5,839 bases of DNA from Thermoplasmata archaeon (GTDB lineage: Archaea; Thermoplasmatota; Thermoplasmata; Thermoplasmatales; Thermoplasmataceae). Below the pieces are notes generated by a model. The model worked only from the letters and a program-made list of their open reading frames with translations. It had not been told where the DNA came from and did no database searches. Of the stretch, positions 1-5,512 are shown piece by piece. The stretch covers positions 1 through 5,839 of the forward strand of contig JAJYRT010000118.1 in NCBI GenBank assembly GCA_021793945.1, read 5' to 3'. Numbering within the stretch: position 1 is the stretch's first letter; each line of letters opens with the position of its first letter. The translations under genes were made by a program, and so were the position numbers.

Positions 1-529
1 CGTTAAATTTTTCATACAATATTTCATCCACAAAACCTTTCCCAGGCACGTAAGAATGCTTTGAGTATCTGCCTATTTCCACAAATCCATTCTTTTCAAG
101 TACCGCTGTCGAAGCGGCATTCGGCTCCAGTACACTGCTTATGAGTTTCCTTAGGTTAAGGGTTTCAAAGCAATATTTGGTTAATATTTCAACAGCACTT
201 GTGGTTATCCCCCTTTTCCAGTATGTCTTGCTTATGCCATATCCAATATATGCATAACCAAGCTTCCAGTTTATGGTGTAAAGTCCAATACTGCCCACGA
301 CCTCGGAAGTCTCGCCGTACATTATTGTATATATTCTCATGGTGTCCTTATCACTTGAGAGTTTTTCAAGAAGCTTTTCCATATCGTTCTGAAGGAATAC
401 CTGACCGGGATCCCTGAGGTAACGGGATCCTTCTGGATCATTGTCTATTTCCCACAGTTTTTCAAGGTCTTCTTTAGCAATAACAGCGATCTTTACGCTT
501 TTTTGCTCCCCTATCAAAGGTCTTAGCAT
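1..529 (-). CDS. GNAT-family N-acetyltransferase (RimJ/RimL-like), C-terminus cut by window edge
   Basis: Probably transfers an acetyl group from acetyl-CoA to an amine; the acceptor (protein N-terminus, small amine or antibiotic) cannot be told from sequence. The 176 visible residues begin MLRPLIGEQK and show the GNAT fold in order: an N-terminal helix (DLEKLWEIDNDPEGSRYL, 21-38), the central strand VVGSIGLYTI (77-86), strand YAYIGYGIS (92-100), the acetyl-CoA pyrophosphate loop WKRGITTSA (104-112, a variant of the usual Q/R-x-x-G-x-G/A), and the C-terminal LEPNAASTAVLEKNGFVEIG stretch (134-153), which is typical of RimJ/RimL-type enzymes. Family members are about 170-190 residues, so only a few residues should be missing beyond the left edge. 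The start at 529 was chosen because a TATA box lies about 28 bases upstream, giving a leaderless message, and because an ATG further upstream (550) is followed almost at once by a stop. By eye it is richer in A/T-ending codons than pgk or the nucleotidyltransferase, possibly a sign of a different origin. Family assignment is firm; substrate unknown. Confidence 0.85.
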   Translation of the reverse strand, partial: MLRPLIGEQKSVKIAVIAKEDLEKLWEIDNDPEGSRYLRDPGQVFLQNDMEKLLEKLSSDKDTMRIYTIMYGETSEVVGSIGLYTINWKLGYAYIGYGISKTYWKRGITTSAVEILTKYCFETLNLRKLISSVLEPNAASTAVLEKNGFVEIGRYSKHSYVPGKGFVDEILYEKFN

Positions 530-551
530 TTCATTTATTTACAAATTCATG

Positions 552-561
552 TTATATATAA
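552..561 (-). promoter_or_regulatory. TATA box of the acetyltransferase gene
   Basis: On the minus strand the sequence reads TTATATATAA, centred about 28 bases before the ATG at 529. Archaeal transcription usually starts 25-27 bases downstream of the TATA centre, so the start would fall at or within two bases of the ATG, giving a leaderless mRNA. No Shine-Dalgarno sequence is visible before this ATG, which agrees. Confidence 0.6.
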
Positions 562-564
562 TTG

Positions 565-929
565 ACTACTAACATCTTCACGCGATTCAAAGCGGGAATC
601 TGGAAGCGTTCGAACATTCTGACAATGACCCGTTGGCAGATGGATAATGAACTGATCAATCGCCCTTTGGCAATCTTCTTTGGCTTTGTGGAAAGAATAA
701 CTTCCATGCGTATCTGTGCCTACCTGTTTCTTGTCAGTATCTTCATGAACTCAAATGGTTCAATGCCTTGATACATTATTGCATCCTCACAAGTATTTTC
801 ACCTCAATTTGTGGCAATCTTCGAAATGCGTTTAGTGAGCTGCTTAGGCTTGTGTTCATTCACCGAACCAGAAAATTGAGTTCACCGTTAATTTCTTTCA
901 GGGGATGGGATATGATTCCTGAGAGATAA
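565..929 (+). pseudogene. Probable decayed transposase remnant (C-terminal part), frameshifted
   Basis: No intact gene spans 530-887. On the plus strand two open stretches in different frames read like one broken protein. The first (565-770) contains RFKAGIWKRSNILTMTRW and then VERITSMRICAYLFLVSIFM before a stop at 769-771. The second frame takes over near 745-760 and reads WFNALIHYCILTSIFTSICG, then NLRNAFSELLRLVFIHRTRK, up to a TAA at 927-929. A basic segment followed by a hydrophobic R-x-x-AYLFLV helix resembles the C-terminal end of DDE transposases of the IS4/IS5 kind, but no catalytic residue can be assigned and no terminal inverted repeats were found. An in-frame TAA at 559-561 closes the upstream side, so there is no start codon or N-terminal part. 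Bases 888-929 overlap the end of the MFS gene on the other strand, so the true right edge is uncertain. Calling it a transposase is pattern recognition, not proof; it could be plain intergenic sequence. Confidence 0.35.
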
Positions 930-2093
930 CGATATCAATGCCATCACTATCAATGCCGCGGAAATTATGCTCCACATAACAACTGGATACGGGTGGAGGA
1001 ACTGGAGGATAAGCGTGCCAAGGAATGGGGAGAACGGAAAAATAAAGCTGAAGATCGCAGAACTGTATCCAAAATACTCTCCTCTCCGGTCGGGCGGGGC
1101 GATCCTGGAGATGAACACCTGGGAAAACTGGGATGTCATGTTCTCTCCCAGCGTCAAAACTGCGGCGTTTGCCAGCAATATATAGAATATCCCGGTCAAA
1201 CCAAAGACAAAATATGAAGCAGAATAGATTACGAGTCCCAGTGCGTATGTATAGATTTCCCCAATCTTCACTGCGAGTGCATTGACCCTGAACTGAAAAA
1301 GTATAACTATCAGGGTGTTAACGGCATAAAGCGCCGTGATCTGGAACTCTGGATAGCTGAACCTGCTTGTCAGGTACAGAGGGAGAAGGGGATTCTCGAA
1401 CATGTTTGAGAAAAGCGCCGAAAAGGCGAGCACAAGCGAGACCAGAATTAGGAGCCTGTCTTTCCCGGGGGAAAAGCGTACTTCCGATCTTTTAACTTCT
1501 TCATGTGATGAGGGAAGCGATTCCGGAACGTATCTGTATATTATCAGTATCTCTACAAAGCTCCCAAAGACCGGGGCTAGAAAGAAGTAAGCAGGATTAA
1601 TTATTGCCGTAAGGCCAGAGAAAATTAGTCCTACTCCGATGCCAACATTGCTCAGTACCCTGACCAGGCTGAATGAATTCAGGCGCTGCGACTCGTTTGA
1701 CAGATCTGTGAGGATTGAGTTTCCTACATTGTACTGAACGTTGCTGAGAATGCTTATTACCACCATCATGGCAGTTATTGCGATTATGGACAGGTTCCTG
1801 TACACAACAAAGAAGAATGCCAGATATGTGAATAACAGCAGGAGTGGCATCAGGAGAGCCAGGCCCCTCCTGCCGCTTACGTCCGATATCCGTCCGCCAA
1901 ATATGGAAAATGGCACTGTGAAGACTGATTGCAGCAAAAATATGATCCCTATGTCTATGTAGTCCAGTCTCCTGACAGTCAGGAGGTATATGGAAATCAG
2001 TATCCACAGCGGGTACCTGGTGAACCCCCTTATGAAGTCAGCGAAGGCAATCGCAATTATTGAGGGATGATAACCTGATTTGTTGGCAGACAT
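888..2093 (-). CDS. Major facilitator superfamily (MFS) transporter, substrate unknown
   Basis: A 401-residue integral membrane carrier, expected to move a small solute or drug across the cytoplasmic membrane using an ion gradient. The protein is almost entirely hydrophobic helices separated by short charged loops, consistent with 12 transmembrane segments in two halves. The clearest mark is MFS motif A in the loop after helix 2, GGRISDVSGRR at residues 66-76 (pattern G-x-x-x-D-x-x-G-R-R). Helix 5 carries RVLSNVGIGVGLIFSG (145-160), like the conserved R-x-x-x-N-x-G-x-x-x-G segment. A long charged central loop (PESLPSSHEEVKRSEVRFSP, 190-209) separates the halves, and APPDRRGEYFGY (332-343) matches the usual loop before helix 11. 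The ATG at 2093 is preferred over a GTG at 2156, because the longer version would overlap ftsY and swallow the TATA box. The gene follows ftsY by 35 bases but has its own promoter. The substrate cannot be predicted. Its last residues overlap a possible transposase relic, so the C-terminus may have been altered. Confidence 0.88.
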   Translation of the reverse strand: MSANKSGYHPSIIAIAFADFIRGFTRYPLWILISIYLLTVRRLDYIDIGIIFLLQSVFTVPFSIFGGRISDVSGRRGLALLMPLLLLFTYLAFFFVVYRNLSIIAITAMMVVISILSNVQYNVGNSILTDLSNESQRLNSFSLVRVLSNVGIGVGLIFSGLTAIINPAYFFLAPVFGSFVEILIIYRYVPESLPSSHEEVKRSEVRFSPGKDRLLILVSLVLAFSALFSNMFENPLLPLYLTSRFSYPEFQITALYAVNTLIVILFQFRVNALAVKIGEIYTYALGLVIYSASYFVFGLTGIFYILLANAAVLTLGENMTSQFSQVFISRIAPPDRRGEYFGYSSAIFSFIFPFSPFLGTLILQFLHPYPVVMWSIISAALIVMALISLSLRNHIPSPERN

Positions 2094-2118
2094 TGAAAAC
2101 ACCGTGCATTCCAGAAAG

Positions 2119-2126
2119 ATATATAA
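2119..2126 (-). promoter_or_regulatory. TATA box of the MFS transporter gene
   Basis: Minus-strand TTATATAT lies directly after the ftsY stop codon (2131-2129) and is centred about 30 bases before the ATG at 2093. The predicted transcription start is about four bases before the ATG, giving a very short leader. It suggests the transporter can be transcribed independently of the upstream pgk-pfdA-ftsY operon, although read-through is also possible as no strong terminator separates them. Confidence 0.5.
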
Positions 2127-2128
2127 TA

Positions 2129-3001
2129 TTAAGAGAAGATCTTTTGCAGGTACCACTCCGGGTCGAACCTGACGATATCGTCCATACCCTGTCCCGTGCA
2201 GAGAAAGAGAACGGGCTTTTTCATGGACATGACAATGCTCAACAGGGAGCCCCCCTTAGCGTCCGTGTCAAGCTTTGTAAGGATTATTGCATCGAACCCT
2301 GTCTCCTTAAGAAACGTCTCCGCCTGGTTCAGGGCATCCTGCCCCACCATTGAATCAAGCACAAGGACTGTCAGATTTGGCTTTGATACACGCTTGATCT
2401 TTTTCATCTCGTCGACAAGATTCTTGTTGGTCTGCATTCTTCCTGCCGAGTCTATAAGAACATAATCCAGTCCTCTTGCGCGGGCATGCTCAATGGCATC
2501 GAATGCAACGGCTGATGGGTCGCTTCCATGTTCATGCCTGATTACTTTCACCCCGACGCGATCCCCGAGTATGGCTATCTGGTCTATAGCTCCTGCCCTG
2601 AAGGTGTCGGATGCGGAAATCACGGATCGCTTCCCTGCGTCCTTGAGGTATTTGGCCACCTTTGCTATTGTTGTTGTCTTTCCAGTACCATTGATTCCAA
2701 GGAACAGGATGACGTAAGGCTTTTCGTTTACTCCTCGGATATCAAGGCCAAACTTGCCTGCCATGAGAACGTCCCTGATTGAATCCCTCACAATGCCCAT
2801 CAGGGTTGATTTGCTGATCTTCTTTATCCTGTCCACACGCTTCCTGATGTCATCCTCTATTGCCTCAACGGCTTCAAATGACACGTCCGATTCCAGAAGA
2901 ACGTTACGTATTTCGTCTTCTATCTCTCCCTTCTTTGCGTTGAGAACTTCATCATCGTCCGGGATGTCATGCCTGAAAAGTTTTTTCAGCCCCTCAAACA
3001 T
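2129..3001 (-). CDS. ftsY: Signal recognition particle receptor FtsY (SRP-family GTPase)
   Basis: FtsY is the membrane-associated receptor that binds SRP54 in a GTP-dependent heterodimer and hands ribosome-nascent chain complexes to the Sec translocon. The 290 residues contain an N domain of helices (about 1-85, with LLESDVSFEAVEAI at 35-48) and a G domain with all expected elements: P-loop GINGTGKTT (102-110), DTFRAGAIDQ (132-141) of the SRP-specific insertion, DSAGR (184-188), TKLDTDAKGG (242-251) for guanine recognition, and the closing GQGMDDIVRFDPEWYLQKIF (270-289). That closing block, with no M domain after it, separates FtsY from SRP54. The acidic A domain of many bacterial FtsY proteins is absent, as in short archaeal versions, and the protein starts directly with MFEGLKKLF, a likely membrane-binding amphipathic helix. 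The ATG at 3001 lies one base after the pfdA stop; an upstream ATG at 3061 would overlap pfdA by about 60 bases and adds an unlikely extension. Confidence 0.97.
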   Translation of the reverse strand: MFEGLKKLFRHDIPDDDEVLNAKKGEIEDEIRNVLLESDVSFEAVEAIEDDIRKRVDRIKKISKSTLMGIVRDSIRDVLMAGKFGLDIRGVNEKPYVILFLGINGTGKTTTIAKVAKYLKDAGKRSVISASDTFRAGAIDQIAILGDRVGVKVIRHEHGSDPSAVAFDAIEHARARGLDYVLIDSAGRMQTNKNLVDEMKKIKRVSKPNLTVLVLDSMVGQDALNQAETFLKETGFDAIILTKLDTDAKGGSLLSIVMSMKKPVLFLCTGQGMDDIVRFDPEWYLQKIFS

Positions 3002-3002
3002 T

Positions 3003-3422
3003 TCAGCTCTTGCCCTGTTCCTCTTCCCTTGCCTGGTTAACCACCGAAAGCAGTGCCTCATAACGGTTCACGAGATCTGACCGCCTCGTGTTGAGAGTGC
3101 CTATTGAATTCTGCAGATCGGTTATGTTCCTGTCCAGCCTGTTAGAAAGCTTTTCCGGCTCTTCCTCAATATAAACATCAGACCCGATGGGCACAAGCAT
3201 CCTGGATTTTGTATCAATGTTTCCCAGTGCAAATATCCCGGCGCCTATGGAAATTCTCCTGTCTCTTGAGTTCGAGATTTCAGTGTCCTTCAATATTGTC
3301 TGCACTCTCCGGATTTCCTCCATTCCCCTTAGAAGCCCGTTAAGCTGTGTATCCAGTGAATCTATCAGCGACTTCGTATAATTTATCTCGTCAACTATGT
3401 TGACCTGGTTCTCTTCTGCCAT
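3003..3422 (-). CDS. pfdA: Prefoldin alpha subunit (GimC alpha)
   Basis: Prefoldin is a jellyfish-shaped hexamer of two alpha and four beta subunits that captures unfolded proteins in the cytoplasm and passes them to the group II chaperonin (thermosome). This 139-residue protein has the alpha-subunit plan: an N-terminal coiled-coil helix (about 5-47, with NYTKSLIDSLDTQLNGLLRG), a central beta region with two hairpins around SIGAGIFALGNIDTKSRMLV (58-77) and PIGSDVYIEE (78-87), and a C-terminal coiled-coil helix (about 89-135). The central block matches the family pattern P-I-G-x-G-x-F...V-x-I-G-x-x-V-Y-V-E. The length is normal. The ATG at 3422 follows the pgk stop by one base; an in-frame ATG at 3434 would overlap the end of pgk and is less likely. 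It sits between pgk and ftsY in one transcription unit; pfdA-ftsY adjacency is common in archaea. The beta subunit gene is not in this window. Confidence 0.93.
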   Translation of the reverse strand: MAEENQVNIVDEINYTKSLIDSLDTQLNGLLRGMEEIRRVQTILKDTEISNSRDRRISIGAGIFALGNIDTKSRMLVPIGSDVYIEEEPEKLSNRLDRNITDLQNSIGTLNTRRSDLVNRYEALLSVVNQAREEEQGKS

Positions 3423-3423
3423 A

Positions 3424-4671
3424 TTAATTACCATTGAACAGCGCTCTGCTTTCACTGAGTGCTTGCAGGACTGGCATTGTCTCACCGGATAAATAGCTTA
3501 TCAGGGCACCCCCGCCTGTTGATGCATGATCGATCCTGTTTAACATGCCAAGTTTTTCCATGGCGCTCAGTGTGTGCCCCCCACCGGCTATGCGTAACGC
3601 CCTGCTCCTTGAGATCGCATTGAGCACCTCAAAGGTTCCAGAGGAGTAAGCAGGCATCTCATACATTCCCATGGGCCCGTTCATGAATATGGCCTTTGCT
3701 TCCCTGATGTGCTGGGTAAACAGCACTATTGTATCTACTCCAATATCCGCAAGCAGTTCGTCATCCGGAACCTTCTCTTCTGCCGAGATTCTGCGCCCAG
3801 AGGGGTTGAGAATGAAATCCACTGGCATTATGACCCTATCGCCGTGTTTCCGCAATATTTCGGAACACTCCTTCAGCAGCGACTCGTGGTCCTTGTTGTT
3901 CTTGATTATGAATTCTGTGTTCTTCCTGCCTATCTTTTTCCCGGATGCCCACAAAAAGGCATTTGCTACCACACCACCAACCAGTATTGCATCAACTATT
4001 CCCCTGTCAAGGAAATTCTTTGACACCGCGATGGAGTCATCTATCTTCGATCCTGCAAGGATTGCCAGTTTCGGATGTTCCTTTCCACCGTTGAAACGGT
4101 CAAGCATTGTTATCTCCTTTTCTATAAGTCTCCCAGCAATATTTGGCTTAACCCGCCTGAAGCCTACAAGGGTTGTCTGGGCGCGGTGTATCGCAGGGAA
4201 GGCGTCTATAACGTAGTAATCCATCAGCGGCTCAAGGTTCCTGACAATGTGGCTGCTCTCCATTGCTTCCATGTCAGTTGCTGGAATTTCCGTTTCCTCC
4301 GAATAGAACCTGGTATTTTCGAGCATGAGGATTTCACCCACTTTCATCGATTTCACGGCTTCATTGACGCTTTTCCCGAACAGCGCGTCCACGAACTTCA
4401 CGTCCCGTCCCAGGACGCGCTTCATATAGGCGGCATGTTTTTCGAGGCTGGTGAAGTCCTCCTTTCCCGGCCTGCTCTGGTGAGCTACGATCACCACCCT
4501 TGAATCCATCAGGCTGTTTATGGTATCCACATGGGACTTGAATCTCGATCCCCCAAGTATCTCCCCGTTCATCGGGTTCATTGGGGAATTGATGTCTAGC
4601 CGCAGGAATACCGTCTTTCCTCTCAGGTCGAACGAATCAAGCGTGAAAAAGGACTGCATTAACTCAGCCAT
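3424..4671 (-). CDS. pgk: Phosphoglycerate kinase, archaeal type
   Basis: Catalyses the reversible transfer of phosphate between 1,3-bisphosphoglycerate/ADP and 3-phosphoglycerate/ATP in lower glycolysis and gluconeogenesis. The 415-residue protein has the expected two domains. N-terminal substrate side: RLDINSP (24-30), GGSRF (40-44), AHQSRPGK (63-70), LENTRF (117-122) and DAFPAIHR (156-163), which supply the arginines and histidines that hold 3-phosphoglycerate. C-terminal nucleotide side: LAGSKIDDS (205-213) with the conserved lysine 209, VGGVVANAFL (231-240), NGPMGMYE (331-338), GGGHT (363-367) and STGGGA (384-389). DAFPAIHR and GGGHT differ from the bacterial DAFGTAHR and GGGD/E, as I recall for archaeal enzymes. 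The ATG at 4671 was chosen because homology begins near residue 10; in-frame alternatives are an ATG at 4659 and a GTG at 4692, while an open extension up to 4821 would run into the opposite gene. It leads the pgk-pfdA-ftsY operon and is divergent from the nucleotidyltransferase. Confidence 0.96.
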   Translation of the reverse strand: MAELMQSFFTLDSFDLRGKTVFLRLDINSPMNPMNGEILGGSRFKSHVDTINSLMDSRVVIVAHQSRPGKEDFTSLEKHAAYMKRVLGRDVKFVDALFGKSVNEAVKSMKVGEILMLENTRFYSEETEIPATDMEAMESSHIVRNLEPLMDYYVIDAFPAIHRAQTTLVGFRRVKPNIAGRLIEKEITMLDRFNGGKEHPKLAILAGSKIDDSIAVSKNFLDRGIVDAILVGGVVANAFLWASGKKIGRKNTEFIIKNNKDHESLLKECSEILRKHGDRVIMPVDFILNPSGRRISAEEKVPDDELLADIGVDTIVLFTQHIREAKAIFMNGPMGMYEMPAYSSGTFEVLNAISRSRALRIAGGGHTLSAMEKLGMLNRIDHASTGGGALISYLSGETMPVLQALSESRALFNGN

Positions 4672-4719
4672 GGACAGTAATCTGCTGCGCACTTCATATT
4701 GATTTCGATGGAAACCAAA

Positions 4720-4734
4720 AATACTATTATTATG
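4720..4734 (-). promoter_or_regulatory. Possible pgk operon TATA box (shared with the divergent gene)
   Basis: Read on the minus strand, this stretch is ATAATAATAGTATT, the only good A/T-rich element upstream of pgk. Its centre is about 57 bases before the ATG at 4671, so a start near 4703 would leave a leader of roughly 30 bases, or about 10 bases if translation began at the GTG at 4692. The same bases read as a TATA box for the plus-strand gene, so the two promoters would overlap back to back. Less certain than the plus-strand reading. Confidence 0.35.
4720..4734 (+). promoter_or_regulatory. TATA box of the nucleotidyltransferase gene
   Basis: The plus strand reads ATACTATTATTAT preceded by an A-rich ACCAAAA that could act as the TFB recognition element. 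Its centre is about 29 bases before the ATG at 4757, which predicts a transcript starting within about three bases of the start codon. A short AAAGG lies four bases before the ATG but is too close to the predicted transcript start to be a convincing ribosome binding site. Confidence 0.5.
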
Positions 4735-4756
4735 GTTGTCGTGATAATAAAGGCAG

Positions 4757-5503
4757 ATGAAAGCACTTATAACCGCAGCTGGCCAGGGATCGAGATCCGG
4801 CCTGGACGGCAGGATGCGCAAGGAAATGCTGCCAATTTACACCGTAAGAGACGGGAGGATAGTACTGAGACCCGTGCTTGACTGCGTGATATACGGCTTC
4901 GTAAAGGAGGGGATAAAGGAGATATACCTCGTCCTTGACTGGGAGGATAGATTCACGAGGGAATACATCGAACGCGAGTATCCTGATGTTACCATAATCT
5001 ACCAGGGTGAGAGGAGAGGATTTGGAAGGGCCGTCATGCTTGCAAAGGACTACATCGGACAGGGGAGCTTCATCCTGAATGCGGGTGACGGCATTGTTCT
5101 TGAACCTGAGCACATAAAATCCGTCCGGACGAAAATGGAACGCAATCCCGACATGAACATCCTGACATTGATGCAGGTCGAGAACCCCGAAAGATACGGA
5201 GTGGCCTCCGTGAAGATTGTCGGTAAGGACATAAGGGTTACAAGGGTTGTTGAAAAACCATCTACACCAGCTAGTAACTATGCAATTTGCGCCTTCTACG
5301 CACTTGTCCCTGAAATATTTGATTACCTCGCGGACCAGCATTCGGAAGAGGTTGAGCTCACGCCTGCAATACAGGAAACCATAGAAGCTGGAAAGGAGAC
5401 GACGGCTCTGCTTGTTGATAAAAAAGACTGGATCAGCGTGGGCCTAGCCACTGAATACATAAATATACTCAGGAGAAGCCTTGAACGCTGCAACACTTCC
5501 TGA
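4757..5503 (+). CDS. Sugar-1-phosphate nucleotidyltransferase, likely UTP-glucose-1-phosphate uridylyltransferase
   Basis: Expected to join a nucleoside triphosphate to a sugar 1-phosphate, releasing pyrophosphate; UDP-glucose is the best guess for the product. The 248 residues form one Rossmann-like nucleotidyltransferase domain: MKALITAAGQGSRSG (1-15) as the nucleotide-binding loop, KEMLPI (22-27) with the conserved lysine, RRGFGRAVMLA (86-96), NAGDGI (108-113) with the metal-binding aspartate 111, PERYGVA (144-150), VVEKPS (164-169), ELTPAIQ (200-206) and WISVG (225-229). KEMLPI resembles GalU-type enzymes, but the loop reads AAGQGSRSGLDGRMRKEMLP where the textbook form is G-x-G-T-R-x-x-P-x-T...P-K-x-M-L-P: serine replaces threonine and the P-x-T and following proline are missing. 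There is no left-handed beta-helix, so it is not a GlmU-type bifunctional enzyme. It converges on a UDP-sulfoquinovose synthase gene, which uses UDP-glucose; this supports the product guess. Nucleotide and sugar specificity are inferred, not seen. Confidence 0.88.
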   Translation: MKALITAAGQGSRSGLDGRMRKEMLPIYTVRDGRIVLRPVLDCVIYGFVKEGIKEIYLVLDWEDRFTREYIEREYPDVTIIYQGERRGFGRAVMLAKDYIGQGSFILNAGDGIVLEPEHIKSVRTKMERNPDMNILTLMQVENPERYGVASVKIVGKDIRVTRVVEKPSTPASNYAICAFYALVPEIFDYLADQHSEEVELTPAIQETIEAGKETTALLVDKKDWISVGLATEYINILRRSLERCNTS

Positions 5504-5512
5504 ATGATGCTG

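Noticed and set aside
199..417. A 72-codon plus-strand frame at the left end
   Set aside because: It is antisense to the acetyl-CoA binding part of the GNAT gene and has no features of its own.
860..887. A possible transcription terminator after the MFS gene (CAATTTTC on the minus strand)
   Set aside because: Only four consecutive T residues and no supporting hairpin; too weak to list as a feature.
1597..2007. A 136-codon minus-strand frame within the MFS gene
   Set aside because: It is an out-of-frame shadow rich in His, Arg and Cys, while the MFS frame carries motif A and transmembrane helices.
2094..2156. A GTG start for the MFS transporter at 2156
   Set aside because: It would overlap the ftsY 3' end and include the likely TATA box; the ATG at 2093 fits the promoter spacing and gives a normal family length.
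3671..4216. A 181-codon plus-strand open frame inside pgk
   Set aside because: It lies fully antisense to conserved phosphoglycerate kinase motifs, has no recognisable domain and reflects codon bias of the real gene.
4672..4821. A longer pgk start at 4821 adding 50 residues
   Set aside because: The extension has no similarity to PGK, overlaps the start of the divergent gene and would cross both promoters; homology begins just after the ATG at 4671.
4730..5341. A 203-codon minus-strand open frame opposite the nucleotidyltransferase
   Set aside because: It covers the conserved motifs of the plus-strand gene in antisense, shows no family features, and would overlap the pgk promoter.
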